From Flexilinea sp963643375 (GTDB lineage Bacteria > Chloroflexota > Anaerolineae > Anaerolineales > Anaerolineaceae), in contig CAVIKW010000001.1 in the NCBI GenBank assembly GCA_963643375.1, positions 1 to 64,000 of the forward strand: DNA of 64,000 bases, given 5' to 3'. The notes beneath the pieces are model-generated. The model had not been told where the DNA came from. It did no database searches and saw only the letters and a program-made list of their open reading frames with translations. A program made the translations under genes and the position numbers. Position 1 is the stretch's first letter. The number at the start of each line of letters is the position of its first letter. Positions 35,611-45,043 of the stretch are shown here, piece by piece.

Positions 35611-36462
35611 ATGCGTACTTATACATACGAAGAGTATCAGGCAGCTGCCGATGTGATCAAGAGCAAACTCGATTTCGAGCCGGAGATCGGTCTCGTATTG
35701 GGTTCCGGGCTCGGACAGCTCGCGGATGAGGTTGAAGGTATCGAACCCGGGAAAGATCCCGTGATCATCGACTACAAGGACATTCCCGGCTGGCCGATTT
35801 CAACGGTCATGGGCCACAAGGGCCGTCTGGTCATCGGCAAACTCGGCGGACGCACGGTCATCTGCCAGCAGGGCCGCAACCATTTCTATGAAGGCAACTC
35901 CATGGGTCAGTGCACTTTCGCCATCCGCGTCATGAAGCTGCTCGGCGTCAAGTCCGTGATTATGACCAACGCCGCGGGCGGTTTGAATGTCTTCTACCAT
36001 CCGGGCGATGTGATGCTCATCACCGACCATATCGCGTTCCCCGGCATGGCCGGCAACAACCCGCTGTGGGGTCCGAACATTGATGAATTCGGCCTCCGCT
36101 TCCCGGATATGTCCCAGGCCTACGACCGCGAATATATGCAGTTCGCCCGTGAAGCGGCGATGAAGCACGGCATCAAGCTGCACGAAGGCGTTTACGTCTG
36201 GCTGAGCGGCCCGTCATTCGAGACTCCGGCCGAAGTCCGCGCGCTGCGTATGTGGGGCGGCGACGCGGTCGGTATGTCCACCGCGCCCGAAGTTGTCGTT
36301 GCCCGCCACGCCGGCATGCGCGTCCTCGCTTTCTCCGGCATCACGAACAAGAACAGCGACAACGGCGAAGCGCAGACGACGCATACCGAAGTCCTTGAAT
36401 CCGCGAACATCATTGGGCCGAAGATCATTTCCATCCTGAAAGACGTCCTTCCCCGGATGTAA
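35611..36462 (+). CDS. Purine-nucleoside phosphorylase (trimeric, 6-oxopurine type)
   Basis: 283 residues. It splits inosine, guanosine and their deoxy forms with phosphate. Motifs: LVLGSGLGQLADEV, GRNHFYEG, TNAAGGLN, SGPSFETPAEVRAL and VLAFSGITNKN. The FET glutamate and the asparagine of ITNK are the residues that select 6-oxopurines in human PNP, whereas methylthioadenosine phosphorylases carry aspartates at the latter site. It has its own promoter. It lies convergent to the MtnA/deaminase gene pair and downstream of the nucleoside-type importer, so it probably handles imported nucleosides and inosine made by SAH recycling. Confidence 0.93.
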   Translation: MRTYTYEEYQAAADVIKSKLDFEPEIGLVLGSGLGQLADEVEGIEPGKDPVIIDYKDIPGWPISTVMGHKGRLVIGKLGGRTVICQQGRNHFYEGNSMGQCTFAIRVMKLLGVKSVIMTNAAGGLNVFYHPGDVMLITDHIAFPGMAGNNPLWGPNIDEFGLRFPDMSQAYDREYMQFAREAAMKHGIKLHEGVYVWLSGPSFETPAEVRALRMWGGDAVGMSTAPEVVVARHAGMRVLAFSGITNKNSDNGEAQTTHTEVLESANIIGPKIISILKDVLPRM

Positions 36463-36585
36463 AAAAGGGAGCGCCGAGAACTTGCACCTCATCCACCGCA
36501 AGCGGTCCCCCTTCCCCTCAAGGGGAAGGCAGATTACGCTTCGTATGTGGGGAGTGCATTTCATGCAGTGATTGAATAAAATAAA
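36463..36585 (+). repeat. Intergenic hairpin element after the phosphorylase gene
   Basis: Holds a perfect palindrome CCTTCCCC / GGGGAAGG preceded by CCTCATCCACCGCAAGCGG. There is no T tract. The layout resembles short repeated intergenic elements I recall from gut Clostridia; that link is from memory only. Confidence 0.4.
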
Positions 36586-36612
36586 AAGCTCACGCAGCGC
36601 GTGAGCTTTTTT
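36586..36612. terminator. Bidirectional terminator between PNP and mtnA
   Basis: Stem AAGCTCACGC / GCGTGAGCTT (36586-36595, 36599-36608), 3-nt loop, T run on one side and A-rich on the other. Confidence 0.87.
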
Positions 36613-36628
36613 GTGTTCGTGTTTGGAA

Positions 36629-37693
36629 TCAGACGACCATCTCGTACAGACCCAGGTCGGCGCCGTCGAAATAGCGGTGCAGATCGTAGGGAGAGTAGAT
36701 CCCGCGGTCGGTCACAACGCCGGAAACGAGGTGCGGCGGGGTGATGTCGAAGGACGGATACCATCCGTGAACGCCTTCCGCGGCGGTGCGGACGCCCATC
36801 GCCTGCAGCGGGAATTCGGGGTCGCGCATCTCGATATGAATGGAGGCCGCGTCCGGATGTCCGCGGTCGGGGGCGCCGGTGACAAACATCGGAACCTTCA
36901 TGTATTTCGCCACGATGGCGATTTGGTACGTGCCGACTTTGTTCACGATGTGCCCGTCCAGGCAGATCGCGTCCGCGGCGCAGGTGAAGACGTCGACGCC
37001 TTCATGCTCCATGTACCACGCCGGCATGTTATCCGTGATGACGGTCGTGTCGAAGCCCATATCGTGGGCAACGGTAGCGGTCAGGCGGGCGCCCTGGAAG
37101 TACGGACGGGTCTCCGCGCAGACGACTTTCAATCCCTTGCCGCGCTCTTTGGTGACGCGCAGCATCTGCCCGACGATGGTCTCCCCGAAGCACTGGGTGA
37201 GGACCGTGCCGTTGTTCGGGATCATGTCCACGAGGTACTCGGCGACCTTGCCGATTTTGGCGTAGCGCTTGTTGTTCGTCTCTACAGCATGATCGCGGAT
37301 GGCTTCGGGAACCGGGATGCCGGCTTCGAGCGCCTTCTTGGCGGCTTCGAGGCAGCCTTCCGTGATGGCCTGCATTCGCTTGACCGTGGTGGGGCGGGCG
37401 TGGCTGATCGTGTCGGAGGCTTTCTCCAGATAGGCGATCTGCTCGTCCTTGCCCTTGTCCCTGCATTCATAGGCGGCGAGAGCCATGCCCATGGCGGCAG
37501 CGGTGAACGGTCCCGCGGACTGGGTCACCATGTCGCGGATGGCCTGCATCACTTCCACGTGCGTCTTGCAATGAACGAAGGCCACCGTGGTCGGGTAGAC
37601 GCGGCGGTCCAAAATGCGCACATCGCCGTCTTCGTACCAGGCGACATTCTCATACTGCAGCATAAAAGCCAGATTCTTATCCTGCCGTTCCAT
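36629..37693 (-). CDS. mtnA: S-methyl-5-thioribose-1-phosphate isomerase family protein
   Basis: 354 residues of the eIF2B-related MtnA family, which isomerises methylthioribose-1-phosphate to methylthioribulose-1-phosphate in methionine salvage. Catalytic candidates are present: the cysteine in TVLTQCFGE and the aspartate in AADAICLDGHIVNKVGTY. RPYFQGARLTA and YMKVPMFV also fit. Some segments (TQCFGE for the usual THCNAG, LDGHIVNK for NGDVANK) deviate, so a related sugar-phosphate isomerase is possible. It follows the MTA/SAH deaminase gene by about 10 nt. No mtnB, mtnC, mtnD or mtnK is visible in the window. Confidence 0.82.
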   Translation of the reverse strand: MERQDKNLAFMLQYENVAWYEDGDVRILDRRVYPTTVAFVHCKTHVEVMQAIRDMVTQSAGPFTAAAMGMALAAYECRDKGKDEQIAYLEKASDTISHARPTTVKRMQAITEGCLEAAKKALEAGIPVPEAIRDHAVETNNKRYAKIGKVAEYLVDMIPNNGTVLTQCFGETIVGQMLRVTKERGKGLKVVCAETRPYFQGARLTATVAHDMGFDTTVITDNMPAWYMEHEGVDVFTCAADAICLDGHIVNKVGTYQIAIVAKYMKVPMFVTGAPDRGHPDAASIHIEMRDPEFPLQAMGVRTAAEGVHGWYPSFDITPPHLVSGVVTDRGIYSPYDLHRYFDGADLGLYEMVV

Positions 37694-37702
37694 AGCGCTC
37701 CC

Positions 37703-39001
37703 TTATTTGGTGAGATCGGCGTAGACGCGCTTGACGTTGGCAATCACGCGGTCGCGGTCAATGGTCAGGTATTCGCCGTTCTCGTAAAGAATACGGCCGT
37801 CGACCATGTTCATGCAGACGTCGGAGCCCTGCGCGGTGTAGCAGAGGCTGCCGGGGATGTCCGGATTCGGGATGAGGTGCGGCGCGTCCAGATTGATGGC
37901 GATGATGTCCGCCTTGTTGCCGACCTTCAGACAGCCGGTATCCGGGCGGCCCTGCAGCTTCGCGCCGTTGACCGTGGCCATGCGGAGGGTGTCGTTGGTG
38001 GTGACATTGGCGGCGTCATGGGTGAAGCCCTTGTAAATGATGGACGCCAGGTGCAGTTCCTCGAACATGTTCAGGTTGTTGTTGCTGCCGGCGCCGTCGG
38101 TACCGAGGCAGACGTTCACACCGGCGTCCAGGAACTTGCGGACCGGGGCGAAGCCGCTGCCGAGCTTCATGTTGGAGGAGGGATTCAGCACGACGGAGGC
38201 GCCGGTCTTCGCGAGAATGGCAATGTCGTCGTCGGTGACCCAAACGCTGTGGGCGCAGAAGGTCGGGTTCTCAAAGGTGCCGAGGTCGTAGAACCACTTC
38301 GCCGGGGTCTTGCCGTACTTCTGCACGCACTCGTCGTGTTCTTTCTTCGTCTCGGAGAGATGAATGTGCATATTCAAGCCGCGTTCCTTGCAGGCCTCGC
38401 TGTGCTTGCGGGCGAAGTCCTCACGGCAGGTGTATTCGGCATGGATGGAGAAGTCGATGCGGATGCGTCCGTCGCCGGCGTTGTGATATTTCTCGTAAAG
38501 GTCAAACGCTTCCTGCCGGCGGATGCTGTCTTCGTATTTTTCATTCGGGTCGAAGGTCTGGATCGGGCGGGCGATGTTCGCCTTGATGCCGGCCTTCAGG
38601 CACGCGTCAATCGTCTCGTCGGCGAAGAAATACATATCGGAGAAGGAAGTCGTACCGGAGGCGATCATCTCCAGCAGGGCAAGTTCGGCGCCCGCGCGGA
38701 CTTCACGGCCGGCGAATTTGTCTTCCAGCGGCATCATGTTGTCGAAGAGCCATTCCTGCAGCGGCAGGTCGTTGCCGAGGCCGCGGGTGAGGGTCATGGC
38801 GGCGTGGTTGTGGCAGTTGATGAGGCCGGGCATCAGCAGCTTATCCGTGAAGTCGCGGACTTCGTCATAGGCCTTCGCGGGCTTTTCCGTGCCGATGTAG
38901 TCAATCACGGAGCCGTCAACGCCGAGGAAGCCGTCTTTGATGACGGAGAAGTCTTTTTCGTTGGTGATGAGGATTGAAGCGTGTTCAAATAAAATGCTCA
39001 T
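37703..39001 (-). CDS. mtaD: 5-methylthioadenosine/S-adenosylhomocysteine deaminase
   Basis: 432 residues, amidohydrolase superfamily with one metal. Motif I is GLINCHNHAAMTLTRG (HxH), then HAEYTC, HIHLSETKKEH (third histidine), FCAHSVWV, and the metal-binding aspartate in LGTDGAGSNNNLN. This order is typical of MTA/SAH deaminases such as Thermotoga TM0936 and archaeal DadD. They turn SAH into S-inosylhomocysteine and MTA into methylthioinosine. Neighbours are mtnA downstream and ahcY upstream, which fits. A modest ribosome site (GAAGGGA) precedes ATG. Confidence 0.9.
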   Translation of the reverse strand: MSILFEHASILITNEKDFSVIKDGFLGVDGSVIDYIGTEKPAKAYDEVRDFTDKLLMPGLINCHNHAAMTLTRGLGNDLPLQEWLFDNMMPLEDKFAGREVRAGAELALLEMIASGTTSFSDMYFFADETIDACLKAGIKANIARPIQTFDPNEKYEDSIRRQEAFDLYEKYHNAGDGRIRIDFSIHAEYTCREDFARKHSEACKERGLNMHIHLSETKKEHDECVQKYGKTPAKWFYDLGTFENPTFCAHSVWVTDDDIAILAKTGASVVLNPSSNMKLGSGFAPVRKFLDAGVNVCLGTDGAGSNNNLNMFEELHLASIIYKGFTHDAANVTTNDTLRMATVNGAKLQGRPDTGCLKVGNKADIIAINLDAPHLIPNPDIPGSLCYTAQGSDVCMNMVDGRILYENGEYLTIDRDRVIANVKRVYADLTK

Positions 39002-39020
39002 GTTTTTCCCTTCTGTAAAA

Positions 39021-39046
39021 AAATGACCCCGCGGACGGGGTCATCC
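39021..39046 (-). terminator. Terminator of ahcY
   Basis: Stem ATGACCCCG / CGGGGTCAT (39023-39031, 39036-39044) with a 4-nt loop and a T tract on the minus strand. It separates ahcY from the deaminase gene. Confidence 0.85.
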
Positions 39047-39061
39047 ATAAAAAACTCGTGA

Positions 39062-40306
39062 TTAAATCTGCCAGCTGTTCAGGTACTTTTCCTGTTCCGG
39101 AGTCAGGGTGTCAATCTTGACGCCCATGGTTTCCAGCTTCAGGCGGGCGACGTAGTCGTCGATTTCGCGCGGGACGGCGATGAGTTTCGCGGGGAGCTGG
39201 CCGCGGTGTTCGGCAACGTAGCGGGCGCACAGCGCCTGAATGGCGAAGCTCATGTCCATGATCTCAGCCGGGTGGCCGTTGCCGGCGGCAAGGTTGACCA
39301 GGCGGCCTTCGCCGAGGACATACAGCCAATTGCCGTTGGAGAGCTTGTAGCCCATGATGTTCGGCTTCATTTCCTTGGTCTCGACAGCGATTTCGGCCAG
39401 CTTGGCAACGTCAACTTCGACGTTGAAATGGCCCGCGTTGGAGAGCAGGACGCCGTCTTTCATTTCATAGAAATGCTTCTCGGTGACGACCATGTTGCAG
39501 CCGGTGGTGGTGATGAACAGGTCGCCAATCTTCGCGGCGTCGTCCATCGGCATGACTTCGAAGCCGTCCATGACCGCTTCAATCGCCTTCACCGGGTTGA
39601 CTTCGGTGACGATGACCTTGGCGCCGAGGCCCTTGGCGCGCATTGCGGCGCCGCGTCCGCACCAGCCGTAACCGGCGACGACAACGTGCTTGCCGGCGAC
39701 GATGAGGTTGGTGGTGCCGTTGATGCCGTCAAAAACGGACTGGCCGGTGCCGTAGCGGTTATCGAAGAGGTGCTTGCAGTCCGCGTCGTTGACATCGAAC
39801 ATCGGGAAGCGGAGCTGGCCGTCTTTTTCCATCGCGCGCAGGCGGACGATACCGGTGGTGGTTTCTTCGCAGCCGCCGTAGACCTTCGCTTCGATTTCGG
39901 GGTACTTGTTGTGCATCATGTTGAGAATGTCGCCGCCGTCATCAATGATGATGTCCGGATTCGCTTTGACGACGTATTCGATGCATTCGTTGTAAACTTT
40001 CTCGTCGCAGGCATGGAACGCGTAGACGTTCAGACCGCCGGCAGCCAGCGCCGCGGCGACATCATCCTGAGTGGAAAGCGGGTTGGACCCGGTGATATGC
40101 ATTTCAGCGCCGCCCGCGGCCAGAACACGGCAGAGGTACGCCGTCTTGGCTTCGAGGTGAACGGACAGAGCGATCTTCAGACCCTTGAACGGCTGATCTT
40201 TCTCAAACTGCTTCTGGATCGTGCGAAGCAGCGGCATGTTGCGGCGAACCCATTCAATCTTATCATTGCCCGACGGGGCGAGATTGATGTCGCGAATGTA
40301 ATTCAT
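39062..40306 (-). CDS. ahcY: Adenosylhomocysteinase family protein (possible S-inosylhomocysteine hydrolase)
   Basis: 414 residues, NAD-dependent. The Rossmann motif is VVVAGYGWCGRGAAMRAKGL; catalytic features include GGCEETTTG and NAGHFNVEV, and the histidine in NLAAGNGHPAEIMDMSFA. The substrate-binding segment reads SVHLEAKTA instead of the canonical LHMTxxTA, and the C-terminus ends in EKYLNSWQI without the usual KPDHYRY tail. Both traits are those of the archaeal/Thermotoga type, for which preference for S-inosylhomocysteine has been reported. A MTA/SAH deaminase gene lies directly downstream, supporting that route. GGAGG ribosome site; own terminator. Confidence 0.9.
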   Translation of the reverse strand: MNYIRDINLAPSGNDKIEWVRRNMPLLRTIQKQFEKDQPFKGLKIALSVHLEAKTAYLCRVLAAGGAEMHITGSNPLSTQDDVAAALAAGGLNVYAFHACDEKVYNECIEYVVKANPDIIIDDGGDILNMMHNKYPEIEAKVYGGCEETTTGIVRLRAMEKDGQLRFPMFDVNDADCKHLFDNRYGTGQSVFDGINGTTNLIVAGKHVVVAGYGWCGRGAAMRAKGLGAKVIVTEVNPVKAIEAVMDGFEVMPMDDAAKIGDLFITTTGCNMVVTEKHFYEMKDGVLLSNAGHFNVEVDVAKLAEIAVETKEMKPNIMGYKLSNGNWLYVLGEGRLVNLAAGNGHPAEIMDMSFAIQALCARYVAEHRGQLPAKLIAVPREIDDYVARLKLETMGVKIDTLTPEQEKYLNSWQI

Positions 40307-40424
40307 AAGGTATCCTCCAAAATTTCCTATAAAGCAAAGGTTTTAATATTCCTCTCTATATGATAGCACAAACGGCCCGAATCGTCAAAGGGAGTAATGA
40401 CGCAAACCGCGGTCACACTTCGAC

Positions 40425-40457
40425 GAAAAAAGCCGCTCCCTTGAATGGGAGCGGCTT
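40425..40457 (-). terminator. Terminator of leuS
   Basis: Stem AAGCCGCTCCC / GGGAGCGGCTT (40430-40440, 40447-40457), 6-nt loop; poly-T on the minus strand. Confidence 0.9.
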
Positions 40458-40469
40458 CGCGGTTGGAAT

Positions 40470-42926
<2,457 letters not shown>

Positions 42927-42960
42927 TTCCCCTCCTTTATAAAGTTTTCATATACAATAA

Positions 42961-42988
42961 AAAACCTCTTCCAACAGGAAGAGGTTTT
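42961..42988 (-). terminator. Terminator of tRNA-Ala genes
   Basis: Perfect stem AAAACCTCTTCC / GGAAGAGGTTTT (42961-42972, 42977-42988), 4-nt loop, U-rich on the minus strand. Confidence 0.87.
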
Positions 42989-42991
42989 CAG

Positions 42992-43064
42992 TGGACCTAG
43001 TGAGATTCGAACTCACGACCTTCTCAATGCCATTGAGACGCGCTCCCAACTGCGCTATAGGCCC
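42992..43064 (-). tRNA. tRNA-Ala(GGC), copy 1
   Basis: 73 nt without encoded CCA. Cloverleaf: acceptor GGGCCTA / TAGGTCC with the G3-U70 pair that identifies tRNA-Ala, D stem GCGC, anticodon stem TCTCA / TGAGA with loop ATGGCAT (anticodon GGC, reads GCC/GCT), T arm GTGAG-TTCGAAT-CTCAC. Identical to the copy at 43299-43371. Confidence 0.95.
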
Positions 43065-43102
43065 ATAATGTGGTTGTTTGCTTCGGGGCCGACTAAAAAA
43101 GG

Positions 43103-43175
43103 TGGACCTGGGGGGATTCGAACCCCCGACCTCTTCAGTGCGATTGAAGCGCGCTCCCAACTGCGCTACAGGCCC
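43103..43175 (-). tRNA. tRNA-Ala(CGC)
   Basis: 73 nt without encoded CCA. Acceptor GGGCCTG / CAGGTCC with G3-U70, anticodon stem CTTCA / TGAAG with loop ATCGCAC (anticodon CGC, reads GCG), T arm GGGGG-TTCGAAT-CCCCC. A dedicated CGC isoacceptor fits the frequent GCG codons in this window. Confidence 0.95.
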
Positions 43176-43273
43176 CCATTTCCTGAAGACTTGATTATTT
43201 TATGCTTATCCGCGGTTTCTGTCAAGAAATCTTTTTATTTTCATGACGCGGAAAATCAAGCCCGGCAATAAAA

Positions 43274-43295
43274 AATCTCTTCGACCGAAGAGATT
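43274..43295 (-). terminator. Terminator of the second tRNA-Ala(GGC)
   Basis: Perfect stem AATCTCTTCG / CGAAGAGATT with a 2-nt loop and A-rich flank (U tract on the minus strand). Confidence 0.75.
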
Positions 43296-43298
43296 CAG

Positions 43299-43371
43299 TG
43301 GACCTAGTGAGATTCGAACTCACGACCTTCTCAATGCCATTGAGACGCGCTCCCAACTGCGCTATAGGCCC
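43299..43371 (-). tRNA. tRNA-Ala(GGC), copy 2
   Basis: 73 nt, identical to 42992-43064. Each GGC copy has its own terminator hairpin on its 3' side, suggesting separate transcription units or duplication of a whole unit. Confidence 0.95.
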
Positions 43372-43447
43372 ATGTCCTAACGACTTTTATATTTTAGGCC
43401 CGCTCCCGAAATTTGTCAAGAAAATCGGAATTTTTGATTTTTTAGAG

Positions 43448-43510
43448 GGCGGTGAGGGAAAACGGCGCCGGGAACGAGTTCCGGGAATCTTGCACAATGC
43501 CTTCACCGCC
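43448..43510. repeat. Nested inverted repeats in a gene-free stretch
   Basis: Outer arms GGCGGTGA / TCACCGCC (43448-43455, 43503-43510) enclose a perfect hairpin CCGGGAAC / GTTCCGGG (43468-43475, 43478-43485). The stretch 43372-43637 has no credible gene. The structure could be a small RNA, a repeat element or an operator; nothing known is recognised. Confidence 0.45.
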
Positions 43511-43595
43511 GCGTTGCATGCGGTGCGGGAGCCGGAAACAAACCTGCCGTGGCCCCGATGATCCGCGAATTCCGCCCCCGAATTAAATAAAAAAA

Positions 43596-43621
43596 GACTC
43601 TCCCTGTTTGGGGGGAGAGTC
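43596..43621 (-). terminator. Terminator of the small Ala/Glu-rich lipoprotein gene
   Basis: Stem GACTCTCCC / GGGAGAGTC with an 8-nt loop and a poly-A flank (U tract on the minus strand). Confidence 0.85.
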
Positions 43622-43637
43622 CATACATTGCTAATGA

Positions 43638-43838
43638 TTATTTAGCAGTTTCTTCGACAGCAGCGTCGGCTTCAACAGCGGCGTCGGCAGCAGCTTCTTC
43701 AGCGGCAGGAGCTTCGGCAGCGGTTTCGGCAGCAGCTTCGGCAGCCGGTTCAGCGGTGGTTTCAGCCTTGTTGGAAGAGCAGGCAGCCATAACGAAGACC
43801 ATAACAACAACCATCAAAACAACCAAAAACTTTTTCAT
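43638..43838 (-). CDS. Small Ala/Glu-rich lipoprotein
   Basis: 66 residues. A lipoprotein signal ends in FVMAAC (Cys20), followed by SSNK and then a low-complexity tail of Ala, Glu, Thr and Pro (AETTAEPAAEAAAETAAE and so on). There is no folded domain; the acidic tail would extend from the membrane surface. A terminator lies directly downstream and an AGAGGAG ribosome site upstream, supporting a real gene. Function unknown; low-complexity repeats may vary in length between strains. Confidence 0.7.
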   Translation of the reverse strand: MKKFLVVLMVVVMVFVMAACSSNKAETTAEPAAEAAAETAAEAPAAEEAAADAAVEADAAVEETAK

Positions 43839-43995
43839 TTTTATTATTCTCCTCTAAAGTTCAATTCTTGGCAATCCCTTTTTGATTGTCGATGGGTATT
43901 TTACTCGCTTTTCGAATTTATGACGGAAATCGATTAAAAATGTGACTTTTATTTAAGTTCCCTCATTCGAATCGCGAGGCCGCCCGGATTTACGC

Positions 43996-45030
43996 TCAGA
44001 TGTACTTCTCCAGCAGCTTCAGCGTATTCATCACCCCGTCCTTGTGGCTGCGTTCGTAGCCGTGGGAGGCGTACACGCCCGCGCCGATCAGGCCGTGGCG
44101 GACGTCATTGCCGGCTTTCAGGGTGACTTCAACGTCGGAGCCATAATGCGGGTAGACATCGACCGCGTAATCCGCGCCCGCGGCTTCGGCTGCGGCAATG
44201 AGGGCCTTGGTGGTCTGATAGGAATAAGGGCCGCCGGAGTCTTTGGCGCAGATGGATACCTGTCGTTCGGTGCACTGCAGGCCTTCGCCGACGCAGCCCA
44301 TGTCGATGGAGATGGCTTCCGTGACGCCGGCGGGGATGGCGGAGGCGCCGCCGTGCCCGACTTCTTCATAAACGGTGACGTAGCCCCAGGTGTGACGCTT
44401 GAGGGACGGCTTCTCGTCGCGGATGTACTTCGCGAGCCCGAGCAGGATGCCGACGCTCAGCTTGTCATCCAGGAAGCGGCTCTTGATGTAACCGCTGCCC
44501 GTGACGCGGGTGCGCGGCTCAAAGCAGACGAAATCGCCGACGGAGATGCCGAGTTCGCGAACGTCTTCGGCGGACTTGACGTCTTCATCGAGAACGACTT
44601 CCGTGGTCTCGAAGGTGCGTTTGATCTCCTTATAATCGCCGTTGACATGGATGGAGGCGTTGATCAGCTGGAGGGTGCCTTCGTAGACGCCGGAGAATTT
44701 CGTCGCGACGCGGCAGTTCTCGGCTTCGGTGTTGTTCGCGTTCAGCCCGCCGATGTTCTCAATGCGGAGACGGCCGTTGGACTTGATCTCGGCAACCATG
44801 CCGCCGAGGGTGTCCGCGTGGGCTTCAAAGAGGACGCCGCCTTCCGCGGTATCCGGTCCGCCGAAATCAATGATCACGCCGCCTTTGACGGTGTGCGTGG
44901 TTTTGAATCCCAGCTGCTCGAATTCACGGATGACGTACTGCTCAACCTCTTCGGTATAGCCGCTGGGGCTGTCAATGGCGAGAAGTTCGACCGTCTTCTT
45001 GACGGCGTATTCCATATATTCCTGTTTCAT
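43996..45030 (-). CDS. M42 family metallopeptidase (glutamyl aminopeptidase-like)
   Basis: 344 residues, cytoplasmic. The two-metal site of M42 peptidases is intact: FEAHADTLG (first His and Asp), SRFLDDKLS (bridging Asp), VYEEVGHGG (catalytic and metal Glu), SIDMG (Asp) and VYASHGYER (last His). Family members form dodecameric tetrahedral aminopeptidases that trim oligopeptides. It lies 13 nt downstream of the solute-binding/NBR1-Ig gene on the same strand, so they probably share a transcript. Confidence 0.9.
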   Translation of the reverse strand: MKQEYMEYAVKKTVELLAIDSPSGYTEEVEQYVIREFEQLGFKTTHTVKGGVIIDFGGPDTAEGGVLFEAHADTLGGMVAEIKSNGRLRIENIGGLNANNTEAENCRVATKFSGVYEGTLQLINASIHVNGDYKEIKRTFETTEVVLDEDVKSAEDVRELGISVGDFVCFEPRTRVTGSGYIKSRFLDDKLSVGILLGLAKYIRDEKPSLKRHTWGYVTVYEEVGHGGASAIPAGVTEAISIDMGCVGEGLQCTERQVSICAKDSGGPYSYQTTKALIAAAEAAGADYAVDVYPHYGSDVEVTLKAGNDVRHGLIGAGVYASHGYERSHKDGVMNTLKLLEKYI

Positions 45031-45043
45031 TCATTCTCCTTGA

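Noticed and set aside
42927..42991. T-box leader for leuS
   Set aside because: Only about 60 nt separate leuS from the tRNA terminator, and no T-box sequence or specifier stem is visible.
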